The notes beneath the pieces are model-generated. The model was given only the letters and a program-made list of their open reading frames with translations, made no database searches and had not been told where the DNA came from. 64,000 nucleotides of DNA. Source: Actinoplanes italicus. GTDB taxonomy: Bacteria > Actinomycetota > Actinomycetes > Mycobacteriales > Micromonosporaceae. The stretch is from contig NZ_PVMZ01000001.1 of assembly GCF_003001815.1 (NCBI RefSeq), positions 741,687 to 805,686 on the forward strand, written 5' to 3'. This document shows, piece after piece, positions 28,242-36,906 of the stretch. The first letter of the stretch is position 1. Each line of letters starts with the position of its first letter. A program made the position numbers and the translations under genes.

Positions 28242-28597
28242 TCACTTGGTGTAGGTGAAGTACGTCCGAGCGCCGTAGGTGCGGGCGTTCACGTTGTCGC
28301 CGCTCCCGCTCCAGATGTACTCGGAACGGACCCTCCACTTCGTGCCCGCCTTGTAGGTGCCGGTGAACCGCACGGTCGACGATCCGGTGCTGTCGATGAC
28401 CGGCGTTCCGATCACAGGCGGCTCGATGCCGGTGTCCCACTCCTCCCTGCGGGTGACCTCCAGCGTGTGGCCGATCGGCAGGCTGTTCGCGGTTCCGGAG
28501 AGGGTCACCGGACGGCCGTTGACGACCGAGGCGGGCGCGGTCACGGATGCTATCGACCAGCTCGGGTCGGCATCGTCGCTAGGTCTCGGATCGACGC
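28242..28597 (-). pseudogene. Truncated C-terminal Ig-like domain, remnant of a propeller/Ig paralogue
   Basis: The frame encodes about 100 residues ending in KWRVRSEYIWSGSGD..YFTYTK, clearly homologous to the last Ig-like domain of the 33111-35180 protein (RFRVRSEYIPGAYGRD..YWTFTK). The propeller, the signal peptide and any credible start codon are missing; the open frame runs backwards into the DUF397 gene in a different frame. It is best read as the leftover 3' end of a fourth copy of the adjacent tandem family. Expression as a small cytosolic protein from an internal GTG cannot be excluded. Confidence 0.7.
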
Positions 28598-28813
28598 CTA
28601 GAGATCGAACTCGCCGTCGTTCACACCGCCGGTGAAGGCGTCCCACTCGGCCCGGGTGAAGAACAGGATCGTGTCCGGGTCGTTCGAGTTGCGCATGGCG
28701 ACACCGCCGTCGGGCAGCCGGGCGATCTCCACGTACTCGCCACCCGGTTCACCCGACCGCATCCACTCGGCGGCCCCGGCGTCGAACGTGTCGGCGTAGG
28801 TCTTCTCGCTCAT
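28598..28813 (-). CDS. DUF397-family small protein
   Basis: A 71-residue protein with the DUF397 core VEIARLPDGGVAMRNSNDPDTILFFTRAEWDAFTGGVNDGEFDL. The family is confined to actinobacteria and usually sits next to an XRE-type helix-turn-helix regulator, with which it is thought to act; several pairs affect differentiation or antibiotic production in Streptomyces. No such regulator is adjacent here, so it is an orphan copy. The ATG at 28813 follows GGGGAAC. It lies after the strong terminator at 28882-28917 and so is its own transcription unit. Confidence 0.88.
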   Translation of the reverse strand: MSEKTYADTFDAGAAEWMRSGEPGGEYVEIARLPDGGVAMRNSNDPDTILFFTRAEWDAFTGGVNDGEFDL

Positions 28814-28881
28814 GTTCCCCAATAAACCGCAGCCCCCCCGGGTTCGGGGAGGCCACATCCAGGTGACGACACGGTCGAGCA

Positions 28882-28917
28882 CATCGGGGGTACGGCCCTC
28901 CGGCCGTACCCCCGATG
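28882..28917 (-). terminator. Strong terminator of the propeller/Ig operon
   Basis: A 16-bp perfect stem (28882-28897 with 28902-28917), four-base loop, 15 bp after the stop of the last operon gene. Confidence 0.9.
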
Positions 28918-28932
28918 CTGTGGCCTGGTCTT

Positions 28933-30930
28933 TTACCGGCTGATGTAGAGGTACTGGTACGGCGTGTATGTCGTGTAGTTGACGTTGTCGCCGGAGGTGC
29001 CGTAGCGGTAGGCGGCCCGGACCCGGAACTTGTAGCCGGCCCAGCCCCGGGTGTCCATCCGGATGACGCTGCGCCCGTACCGGTCCTGGCCGACATAGCC
29101 GTCGCCCCAGGACCGCCACTTGCCCTGGTAGTAGATGTCGACCCGCACGTACGCGGCGCGGTTCGGGTACTTCGGCAGCGTCACCGTGAAGACCGGGTAC
29201 GTCTTCTTCTTGTAGTGCCGGTAGGTGGTCTTGCCGATCTTGGCGGTCTTGTAGTGCTTGGTCAGCTTCAGACTGGCCGGGACCTTGGTGTACACGGTCG
29301 CGGTGACCGTGCGCGGCGACATCCGGCTGTCACCGGTGAAGACCGCCTGGACCGCGGTGTTCCGGTACACCTTCACCGACGTGTACAGATACCCCTTGCC
29401 GTCGACCGTGGCCTTCTTCAGCAGCCGCCGGCCCTGGTCGCCGCCCCACGGGTCGGCGTAGACCTCCACCACCCGGTTCTTGTAGGTGACACCCAGGTAG
29501 GCCGAGAAGTAGGCGGTGGCGCCGTAGTTGTAGACCCGGCCGTTGTTGTTCAGGCCCAGCGACGGGGTGGACCGGGCGACGTCGACCGCGTGTGTGGCGC
29601 TGACCGCCGATCGGGTCTCGTCACCGGCGTAGGCGACCCGATAGGTGACCCGTCCGCCGGACTGCGGGGTGTCGGTGAACGAGAAGTTGCCCGACGCGTC
29701 GGTCGTACGGCCGGCGAGCGTGACACCGGCCGGGGACTCGGCGTCGGTCCGGGTGACGGTCACCGGCGTACCGGCCGGCAGGGTGAGCGACGACTTGAGG
29801 TTGCCGCTCACGGTGAGCGCCTTGGCCCGGGCCGAGGACTGCGGGCCGGTCAGGGTCAGCGTGGGCTGCGACTTCCGCGGCTCGTCGAAGACCCGCAGGC
29901 TGTAGACGCCCTTGGTGTTGACGGAGATCGCGAAGAGCCGGCCACCGCCGGACTCCCAGGCCAGCGAGTTCTCGGCGATCGAATCGCCACCGCTGATCCA
30001 GTCGTCGGTGTCGCCCAGCTCGATTTCCCGGACCGTGGTGCTCGACCCGTTGGGGAAGACGAAGATGTCCGGGTCGTAGGTGCCGCCGGTGCCGGCAGCC
30101 ACCGTGCCGTCCGCCGCGATGTCGACCGCGGTGGTGCCTCCCTCGATCGGCAGGACCCGCGTCATGTCCAGATCGGAGGTTCGCCGGATCCTGACCTGGT
30201 TCTCGCCCCAGACCGTGGTGGCCATGAACTCGCCGTCCGGCGACAGCGCGACGTCCTGCTTCTCGGAGCTGCTGCTGTTGCCGCCGGTCACGGCCACCTG
30301 CTTCAGCGTGCCGTCCGAGATTTCGAAGACCGCGTCCTGCTGCACGCCGGCGGCGACGATACGCGTGGTGTCGGTGGCGGCGGACGCGAGACGAGGCGCC
30401 TTGTCGTACCACGGGTCGTCCCACTTGTCGTCGCCCTGCTTGAGGGCGACCACCGGGGCGTCACCGGCCAGGTCGAGCGAGCCGATGTTCTCCTTGCCGG
30501 AGCCCCAGGGGTCAGCCGGCCGCTCGCTGTAGCTGAACCAGATCTTGCCGCCACCCGTGGTCAGGTAGTACGGCTTGATCTTCTCGCCGACCGGGTACTC
30601 GGCGACGAGGTCCAGGGTCTCGGCGTCCAGTGCCACGATCTTGAACTGGTCCGGGACCGCCGCGTACAGGCGGGCCGCGTCGCGGGTCAGGATGAGGTCG
30701 GAGACACCCGGCAGCGCGTAGGTGTCGGCCACGTCGCCGTCGTAGCCGAGGGCCACGACACCGGTCGTCCTGTCGCTGAGGAACAGCCGCTCACGGGTGC
30801 CGTCGGCGATCAGGTTGTCGGCCGCTTTGATGGGCAGGATCCTGGTCGAGTCGGCCGACGCCGGAGAGGCGGCGAGCACGACAGAGCCCAGGACCGCGGC
30901 CGCCGAGACGGCCGCGATCGTCTTTCGCAT
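28933..30930 (-). CDS. Secreted beta-propeller/Ig-repeat protein, paralogue 3
   Basis: A 665-residue exported protein. The signal peptide ends ASPASADS. About residues 28-330 form a repeated four-strand pattern (RLFLSDRTTGVVALGYDG, RLYAAVPDQFKIVALDAETLDLVAEYPVG, KIWFSYSERPADPWGSGKENIGSLDLAG) typical of an YncE-like WD40 propeller. From about 340 to the end are Ig-like domains (TLTLTGPQSSARAKALTVSGNLKSSLTLPAGTPVTV, GRVYNYGATAYFSAYLG) ending in an aromatic-rich tail YQYLYISR. There is no cell-wall sorting signal. Function unknown. It starts 15 bp after the stop of paralogue 2, so the two are co-transcribed. Confidence 0.85.
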   Translation of the reverse strand: MRKTIAAVSAAAVLGSVVLAASPASADSTRILPIKAADNLIADGTRERLFLSDRTTGVVALGYDGDVADTYALPGVSDLILTRDAARLYAAVPDQFKIVALDAETLDLVAEYPVGEKIKPYYLTTGGGKIWFSYSERPADPWGSGKENIGSLDLAGDAPVVALKQGDDKWDDPWYDKAPRLASAATDTTRIVAAGVQQDAVFEISDGTLKQVAVTGGNSSSSEKQDVALSPDGEFMATTVWGENQVRIRRTSDLDMTRVLPIEGGTTAVDIAADGTVAAGTGGTYDPDIFVFPNGSSTTVREIELGDTDDWISGGDSIAENSLAWESGGGRLFAISVNTKGVYSLRVFDEPRKSQPTLTLTGPQSSARAKALTVSGNLKSSLTLPAGTPVTVTRTDAESPAGVTLAGRTTDASGNFSFTDTPQSGGRVTYRVAYAGDETRSAVSATHAVDVARSTPSLGLNNNGRVYNYGATAYFSAYLGVTYKNRVVEVYADPWGGDQGRRLLKKATVDGKGYLYTSVKVYRNTAVQAVFTGDSRMSPRTVTATVYTKVPASLKLTKHYKTAKIGKTTYRHYKKKTYPVFTVTLPKYPNRAAYVRVDIYYQGKWRSWGDGYVGQDRYGRSVIRMDTRGWAGYKFRVRAAYRYGTSGDNVNYTTYTPYQYLYISR

Positions 30931-30945
30931 GTGGACTGTCCCCCG

Positions 30946-32901
30946 TTACTTGCTGATGTAGAAGTACTGGTAAGGCGTGTAGGTGGTGTAGTTGACGCTG
31001 TCGCCGGAGCCGCCCTTGCGGTACGCGCCACGCACCCGGAACTTGTAGCCGGCCACGCCGGAGCTCTCCATGGCGATGAAGGACCGGCCGTACCGGTCCT
31101 GGCCGACGTAGGCGTCACCGAAGGCGCGCCACTTGCCCTTGTAGTGGATGTCGACGCGCAGGTAGGCGGCCCGGTACGGGTACTTCGGGATGGTCACGGT
31201 GAAGAGCGGGTCGACCTTCTTCTTGTAGTACCGGTAGGTCGTACCGCTGATCTTGCCGGTCTTGTAGTGCTTGCCGAGCTTCAGCGAGACCTTCGTCTTC
31301 GCGTAGACCGTGGACGTCACGACCCGGTTCGAGTACTGGCCGTCGCCGGTGAACACGGCCTGGACCGACGTGTTGCGGTACAGCTTCAGGGACGTGTAGA
31401 CGTAGCCCTTGCTGTTGACCGTGGCCTTCTTCAGCAGCCGCCGGGGCTGGTCGCCGCCGTACGGGTCGGCCCAGACCTCGACGGTCCGGTTCTTGTACGT
31501 CTTACCGAGGTACGCGGAGAAGTAGGCGGTCGCGCCGTAGTTGTAGACCTTGCCGTTGTTGTTCAGCCCCAGCGACGTGGCGTTCCGGGAGACCTCGACG
31601 ACCTTGGTGGTGGACGCCGGGTAGTGGGTGGCGTCCCCGGCATAGCTGACCCGGTAGGTCACCCGGCCGCCGACGGTCGGGGTGTCGGTGAAGGTGAAGC
31701 CACCGGTCGCGTTGATCGTCCGGGTGCCGAGCGAGCGGCCCGTCGGCGACTCGATGTCGGTCCGGGTGACGGTGACCGGGGTGCCGGCCGGCAGTGCCAC
31801 CGACGCCTTCAGCGTGCCGCTGATGGTCAGCGCCTTCGCCCGCGGCGCCGAGGCCGGGCCGGTCAGGGTCAGCGTGGGCCGGTTGCTCCGCGGCTCGGTG
31901 TAGACCCGCAGCGAGTACTGGTACTCCGAGTTCACCGAGATCGCGAAGAGCCGGTTCCCGCCCGGTTCCCAGGCCAGTGCCTGGGCGTCCATGCCGTCGC
32001 CGCCGCTGTTGTAGCCGGTGTTCGGGAAGTCGTACTCCCGGATCTTCTCGTTCGTCCCCGGCGAGAAGGTCGCGAGGTCAGGACCATAAGCGCTGTCCGA
32101 TCCGGCGGCAACGGTCCCGTCCTCGGCGATGTCGACCGCCTCGGCGTAGTGGTCCACGCCCAGGGTCCGCACCACGGTCTGGTCGGAGACCTGCCGGACA
32201 GTCAGGATCGCGCGGGTGTCGACGGTCACGTACCTCTCGCCGTCGGCGGTGATCGCCACGTCGTACGGGGCGTCGTCGTCCTGCTCGTACCGGGACAGCG
32301 GGACCGGGGTGCCGTCGCTGATGTCGAACGAGGCGTACTGGCCGCGGGCGGTGGCGACCAGGCGGCCGTTGGTGGAGGCCGCCAGCCGCGGCGCCCGGAA
32401 CAGCCAGTCACCAGCCTCGGTCGCGAGCGTGGCCGTCGGCGTCTCACCGGACAGGTCGAGCGAGCCGATCTCACCGGTCCAGCCGTCGGTGTGTCCGAAC
32501 CAGACCTTCTGGCCGACCACCGCGAGATAGTACGGCGCGATGGTCTCGCCGAGCTTGTACTCCTCCATGAGCTCGAGCGTGACCGGGTTCAGTGCCACGA
32601 TCTTGTTGGAGACCGGGACCGCCGCGTAGAGCGCCGACGAGTCCGGGGCCAGCGCGATGTCGGTGAGGGCGGGCAGGGAGTATTTGCCGAGCAGGGCACC
32701 GTCGTAGCCGATGGCCACGATCTCCCCGCTCTTCTGGTCGTAGAAGAAGAGCCGCTTGTTCACGCCGTCGGCGACCAGGTCGGTCGCCGACTTGACGGAC
32801 AGCGTCGCGGCCGAGTCGGCGCGAGCCGGCGAGGCGCCGGACACGAGCACGACCGAGCCGAGCATCGCGGCCGCGGTGGCGGCCGCAATTCTGGTGCGCA
32901 T
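30946..32901 (-). CDS. Secreted beta-propeller/Ig-repeat protein, paralogue 2
   Basis: A 651-residue protein closely related to paralogue 3 over its whole length (shared GLNNNG-VYNYGATAYFSAYLG, GGDQ-RRLLKKATV, YVGQDRYGRS and YTTYTPYQY blocks). Signal peptide MRTRIAAATAAAMLGSVVL...ARADS; propeller about residues 30-320; Ig-like repeats to the end. I chose ATG 32901 because it begins the signal peptide and has GGGGGAAAG upstream; the open frame continues 79 codons further without support. The 209-bp gap upstream holds the terminator of paralogue 1, a palindrome and a TTAAGGGAAAAGT word, so this gene has its own promoter. Confidence 0.86.
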   Translation of the reverse strand: MRTRIAAATAAAMLGSVVLVSGASPARADSAATLSVKSATDLVADGVNKRLFFYDQKSGEIVAIGYDGALLGKYSLPALTDIALAPDSSALYAAVPVSNKIVALNPVTLELMEEYKLGETIAPYYLAVVGQKVWFGHTDGWTGEIGSLDLSGETPTATLATEAGDWLFRAPRLAASTNGRLVATARGQYASFDISDGTPVPLSRYEQDDDAPYDVAITADGERYVTVDTRAILTVRQVSDQTVVRTLGVDHYAEAVDIAEDGTVAAGSDSAYGPDLATFSPGTNEKIREYDFPNTGYNSGGDGMDAQALAWEPGGNRLFAISVNSEYQYSLRVYTEPRSNRPTLTLTGPASAPRAKALTISGTLKASVALPAGTPVTVTRTDIESPTGRSLGTRTINATGGFTFTDTPTVGGRVTYRVSYAGDATHYPASTTKVVEVSRNATSLGLNNNGKVYNYGATAYFSAYLGKTYKNRTVEVWADPYGGDQPRRLLKKATVNSKGYVYTSLKLYRNTSVQAVFTGDGQYSNRVVTSTVYAKTKVSLKLGKHYKTGKISGTTYRYYKKKVDPLFTVTIPKYPYRAAYLRVDIHYKGKWRAFGDAYVGQDRYGRSFIAMESSGVAGYKFRVRGAYRKGGSGDSVNYTTYTPYQYFYISK

Positions 32902-32985
32902 GGAGTCTTTCCCCCGTTGAGTGCGATCACTCGGTGACGCATGGAGATGCTTCACATCGACTTGGGCAGATGGCTGCTCGGGCAG

Positions 32986-33017
32986 CTTAAGGGAAAAGTA
33001 AGGAAGGTTGATCAACC
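32986..33017 (-). promoter_or_regulatory. Putative control region of paralogues 2-3
   Basis: TTAAGGGAAAAGT (32986-32998) is followed by the perfect 12-bp palindrome GGTTGATCAACC (33006-33017), 85-117 bp upstream of the start at 32901. The palindrome could be a regulator site; TTGATCAA recurs at 35193-35200, just upstream of paralogue 1. Confidence 0.4.
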
Positions 33018-33068
33018 GAAAGGATGAGTCGCACCCGGAACGTCGCAACGGAATCGGCACGACGCGAA

Positions 33069-33096
33069 AGGGCCGGCCCACAGTGGAGCCGGCCCT
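33069..33096 (-). terminator. Terminator of paralogue 1
   Basis: AGGGCCGGC (33069-33077) pairs with GCCGGCCCT (33088-33096), 14 bp beyond the stop at 33111. Confidence 0.75.
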
Positions 33097-33110
33097 CGTC
33101 GTAGTGGGGG

Positions 33111-35180
33111 TTACTTGGTGAACGTCCAGTACCTCCACGCCCCGTAGGTCGTGTAGTTGAAGTTGTCGCGGCCGTACGCCCCCGGGATGTACTCCGACCG
33201 GACCCGGAATCGCTGACCGGCCTTGAAGGTGCCCTCGAAGATCAGCTCCGACTTGCCGTTGACCAGCTCGAAGTAGCCCGAGGAGTAGTTACGCCACTTG
33301 CCGCCCGAGTACTTCTGGATGACCGTGCGCTCGATCCGCCGCGGATAGTGGGTCATCGTGTGGGTGAACTCGGGGTCCCGCTTGGTCCGGTAGACGTAGT
33401 AGCTCGTCGAGCCGATCTTCTTCGTCTTGTAGTGCTTGAACATCCGGGTGCTTACGTTGACCTTGGTGTACGCCGTCGCGGTCACCGTGCGCGGGGCGTA
33501 CTGGGCGTCGCCCTTGAAGACCACGGCCAGCTTCGTGTTGTAGGTCAGCCGGTAGGAGACCGACAGCTTGCCGGCGCTGTTGACCGTGCCCTTCTTGATC
33601 AGCGAGTTCCCCTGCCAGGGACTGGCCGGATCGGCGAAGATCTCGACGACGCGGTTCTTGTACGTCTTGCCCAGCGTCACCGTGAAGGTGACCGTCGACC
33701 CGTACGCGTTGACGCTGTTGCCCTTGTCGATCACCAGGCCGGGGGTGGCCCGGGAGACCTCGAGGAACGTCCAGTTCACCAGGGCCGGGTACTGCACGGA
33801 TCCGGCGTAGCGGACGCCGTACGTGACCGTGCCGCCGGCCGTCGGCACGTCGGTGAAACTCCAGGAACCGTTCTCACCGGTCTTTGCCGTGCCCACGACC
33901 TTGTCCCGGGCGTCCATGTCGGATCGCTCGATGACGACCTCGGTCCCCACGGGTGTCGACGGGGGCAGGGTGAGCGACCCGGTCAGCGTGAGCGGCTTCC
34001 CTCGGGTGGCGGTGGCCGGAGCCGAGATGAGCAGCGACGGCTCGCTCGGCTGGGTGGTGGTGGGGTTGCCCGGTGTCGGACTCGCGGGCGACGGGCTGGT
34101 CGTCGACGGAGTCGGGTCCGGCTCGACCGCATCCGGGTCGTTCAGCGTGTAGAGCCAGAACGTGTCGCCGTCGCCATCGCCGATCACGAAGAGCCGCGAG
34201 CCGCCGGGTTCCCAGGCCAGGCTGCGGCCGATCGCCTCGGGCCGGTTGTAGCTGCCCGAGACCGCCGGCAGCTTGAAGGTGAGTTCCGGCGTAGCCGCAC
34301 CGGGCTGGAAGACCTGCACGTCAGCGAAGCCGTTGAAGGAAGTGCCACGGATGGCGAGCGCGACCCTGCCGTCCGAGGCCACCTCGACCCCACCGAAGTT
34401 GTCCAGGTTCGTGTAGGCCTCCTCCTTGGCCCCGTCGGCGAGCGCGATGCGGTTGGAGCCGTTGTAACCCACCTGGATGAGGTGGCCGCCGTTGCCGGAG
34501 ATGGCGACGTCCGACGTGAAGGTGCCGAACACCCTGGTCTCGAGCTTGAGATCGGCGGCACCCGACGAGACGTCGTAGACGACGCTCTCACCGCTGGTCG
34601 TGTCGGTGTCGGTCAGGACGATGAGGCCGGGAGCGCCGGCGCCGGTGGAGATGGCCGGGATCGCGTAGAGGTCGACGCCGTCGGCGGACGCGTCGTGGAC
34701 CGCGATCTCGGAGGTGGCCAGATCCACCGAGCCGATGGTGCCGGTCCGGCTGTTCTGGGTGGAGAACCAGAGCTTGCCGTTGATCGGACCGACGACGTCC
34801 GAGACGAACCCATTCTCGCCGACCGGATAGGAGGCCGACTCGGTGAGCGTTTCGGTGGTCAGCGCGACGACCTTGCGGGCTCCGCTCACCGCGGCGTAGA
34901 GCGTGCTCGAGTCGGCGGAGAGCTGAAGCCCTCGGACGCCGGTGAGCCCGGTCACCTCTACGGTCTCGTGACCCTGGTAGTTCATCGCGACGATCTTCCC
35001 GGCGGCGGGGTCGCTGACGAACACACGCTTGTGCACCGCGTCGACGGCGATGTCGCCGAACGACTTGATCGGCAGCTTCTCGTCGGTGTCGGCAGAGGCC
35101 GTGCCGACGGACAGTCCGAAGCCCATGGCGGAGGCACCGGCCAGGACGGTGGCCGCCAGCGCGACCCGGGATATACGCAT
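33111..35180 (-). CDS. Secreted beta-propeller/Ig-repeat protein, paralogue 1
   Basis: A 689-residue protein of the same design: signal peptide (to about residue 30, VGTASA), propeller (about 33-395; KRVFVSDPAAGKIVAMNYQGHETVEV, STLYAAVSGARKVVALTTETLTESASYPVGENG), a Pro/Thr/Ser linker (about 400-430, PDPTPSTTSPSPASPTPGNP) missing in the other two, then three Ig-like domains ending AWRYWTFTK. It is the most divergent copy. The linker is typical of extracellular multi-domain enzymes and binding proteins. Start at ATG 35180 with GGGGAC upstream. No catalytic motif is visible in any of the three copies. Confidence 0.84.
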   Translation of the reverse strand: MRISRVALAATVLAGASAMGFGLSVGTASADTDEKLPIKSFGDIAVDAVHKRVFVSDPAAGKIVAMNYQGHETVEVTGLTGVRGLQLSADSSTLYAAVSGARKVVALTTETLTESASYPVGENGFVSDVVGPINGKLWFSTQNSRTGTIGSVDLATSEIAVHDASADGVDLYAIPAISTGAGAPGLIVLTDTDTTSGESVVYDVSSGAADLKLETRVFGTFTSDVAISGNGGHLIQVGYNGSNRIALADGAKEEAYTNLDNFGGVEVASDGRVALAIRGTSFNGFADVQVFQPGAATPELTFKLPAVSGSYNRPEAIGRSLAWEPGGSRLFVIGDGDGDTFWLYTLNDPDAVEPDPTPSTTSPSPASPTPGNPTTTQPSEPSLLISAPATATRGKPLTLTGSLTLPPSTPVGTEVVIERSDMDARDKVVGTAKTGENGSWSFTDVPTAGGTVTYGVRYAGSVQYPALVNWTFLEVSRATPGLVIDKGNSVNAYGSTVTFTVTLGKTYKNRVVEIFADPASPWQGNSLIKKGTVNSAGKLSVSYRLTYNTKLAVVFKGDAQYAPRTVTATAYTKVNVSTRMFKHYKTKKIGSTSYYVYRTKRDPEFTHTMTHYPRRIERTVIQKYSGGKWRNYSSGYFELVNGKSELIFEGTFKAGQRFRVRSEYIPGAYGRDNFNYTTYGAWRYWTFTK

Positions 35181-35373
35181 GTCGTCCCCGTATTGATCAA
35201 GGCGGAGAAGTCCGCCAACGGATCGTAGAGACAAGATCAACGCATGGACATCCACCGAAAGTACGGGTCCGTAGCGACGCGACGTGAAGCTTCGGTGACG
35301 CTGAATGTTCACGGGTAGAGCTGTGAGATTCCTGGGTATGCGTGAACCACATCACGCATATGGAGGTGCGTCC

Positions 35374-36867
35374 ATGGTGCAAGCCGCCCCGGCCTCCGGT
35401 TCGGAGAACTCGGGAACCATCCGCAGTCTCATACCGGCTCGTATCGACCGGCTCAGGTGGTCACCGTTCCACACCCGCATCGTCATGGCCCTCGGAACCG
35501 CCTGGGTTCTCGACGGGCTCGAGATCACCGTGGCCAGCGCGGTCGGCCCGGTACTGGCCGAGCAGGAGACGCTCGCGCTGAGTTCCACGCAGGTCGGCCT
35601 GATCGCGACCGTCTATCTGCTCGGTGAGGTGTTCGGAGCGCTGTTCTTCGGCCGGCTGTCCGACGCGCTCGGCCGCCGGAACCTGTTCATCGTCACCCTG
35701 GCCGTCTATCTCGGCGGCAACGCGCTTACCGCCCTGACCTGGGGTAACGGTCCGGCCGCACTGGTCTTCCTGTATCTCACGAGGTTCATCGCGGGAGCCG
35801 GTATCGGTGGCGAGTATGCCGCGATCAACTCGGCGATCGACGAGATGATGCCGGCGCGATATCGCGGACGTGTGGACATCGGGGTGAACGGCACCTACTG
35901 GGGTGGCGCCATCATCGGCACGCTCGGGACATACGTCTTGCTCAACAACGTCGAGCTGAACTGGGCCTGGCGGATCGCGTTCCTGCTCGGCCCGATCATC
36001 GGTCTGGCGATCTGGGGTCTGCGGCGGCACCTGCCGGAGAGCCCGCGCTGGCTGGTCATGCACGGCCGGGAGGCGGAGGCCGAGGAGAACATCGCCCGGA
36101 TCGAGCGGGCCGCCGAAGCCTCCGGTCAGACGCTCGAGCCGCTGGACGAGTCGAAGGCGATCGAGATCCGGCCCACGAAGCCGCACGGTTACCTGTCGCT
36201 GCTGAAGGTGCTGTTCCGGCTCTACCCGGCCCGGTCGACGCTGGGCGCGACCCTCATGATCACGCAGTCGTTCCTGTACAACGCGATCTTCTTCACCTAC
36301 ACGCTGGTGCTCACCAAGTTCTTCGGCGTGGACGAGAAGGCCGCGCCGCTGTACCTGGTGGCGTTCGCGGTCGGCAACCTGATCGGCCCGCTCACCATCG
36401 GCCGCCTCTTCGACACCGTCGGACGCCGGAGGATGATCTCCGGCACCTATCTGCTCTCCGGTGCCCTGCTGGCGATCACCGCGGTGCTCTTCCATCAGGG
36501 TGTGCTCAACGCGATCACCCAGACGATCGCATGGAGCGTGATCTTCTTCTTCGCGTCGGCGGGGGCCAGCTCGGCGTACCTGACCGTCAGCGAGATCTTC
36601 CCGCTGGAGATCCGGGCCCAGGCGATCGCGGTGTTCTTCGCGATCGCCCAGTGCTTCGGCGCGATCGGGCCGGTCTTCTACGGCTGGCTCATCGGCGAGG
36701 GCGAGGACCCGGGCAAGCTGTTCATCGGCTTCCTGATCGGCGCCGCCGTGATGGCGGTCGGTGGCATCGTCGAGTGGTTCCTCGGCATCGACGCCGAGGG
36801 CAAGTCCCTGGAGGACGTGGCCACGCCGCTGTCCGCGGTGACGAGCCGGCCGCGCGCCACCGGCTGA
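35374..36867 (+). CDS. MFS transporter, metabolite:H+ symporter type
   Basis: A 497-residue protein with 12 predicted TM helices. After TM2 the MFS signature GRLSDALGRRNLFIVTL is present, with its counterpart GRLFDTVGRRRMISGTYL in the second half. RFIAGAGIGGEYAAINSAIDEMMPARYRGRVD and LPESPRWLVMHGREAEAEENI are typical of the sugar/aromatic-acid/shikimate symporter branch (family 2.A.1.1 or 2.A.1.6-like). Substrate unknown. ATG 35374 was chosen for the GGAGGT six bases upstream; longer frames lack it. It is monocistronic, ending at a bidirectional terminator. Confidence 0.88.
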   Translation: MVQAAPASGSENSGTIRSLIPARIDRLRWSPFHTRIVMALGTAWVLDGLEITVASAVGPVLAEQETLALSSTQVGLIATVYLLGEVFGALFFGRLSDALGRRNLFIVTLAVYLGGNALTALTWGNGPAALVFLYLTRFIAGAGIGGEYAAINSAIDEMMPARYRGRVDIGVNGTYWGGAIIGTLGTYVLLNNVELNWAWRIAFLLGPIIGLAIWGLRRHLPESPRWLVMHGREAEAEENIARIERAAEASGQTLEPLDESKAIEIRPTKPHGYLSLLKVLFRLYPARSTLGATLMITQSFLYNAIFFTYTLVLTKFFGVDEKAAPLYLVAFAVGNLIGPLTIGRLFDTVGRRRMISGTYLLSGALLAITAVLFHQGVLNAITQTIAWSVIFFFASAGASSAYLTVSEIFPLEIRAQAIAVFFAIAQCFGAIGPVFYGWLIGEGEDPGKLFIGFLIGAAVMAVGGIVEWFLGIDAEGKSLEDVATPLSAVTSRPRATG

Positions 36868-36878
36868 GTGCGCCGGCG

Positions 36879-36906
36879 GCGCCGGCCTCTCAGACGAGGC
36901 CGGCGC
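36879..36906. terminator. Bidirectional terminator overlapping the LuxR gene stop
   Basis: An 11-bp perfect stem (36879-36889 with 36896-36906) whose loop contains the stop codon of the leftward LuxR gene. It serves both convergent genes. Confidence 0.75.

Noticed and set aside
28915..32937. A 1340-codon open frame on the plus strand across the propeller genes
   Set aside because: It is antisense to two well-supported genes with signal peptides and domains; its translation is Arg/Val/Asp/Gly-rich and low in complexity, the usual shadow of high-GC codon bias.
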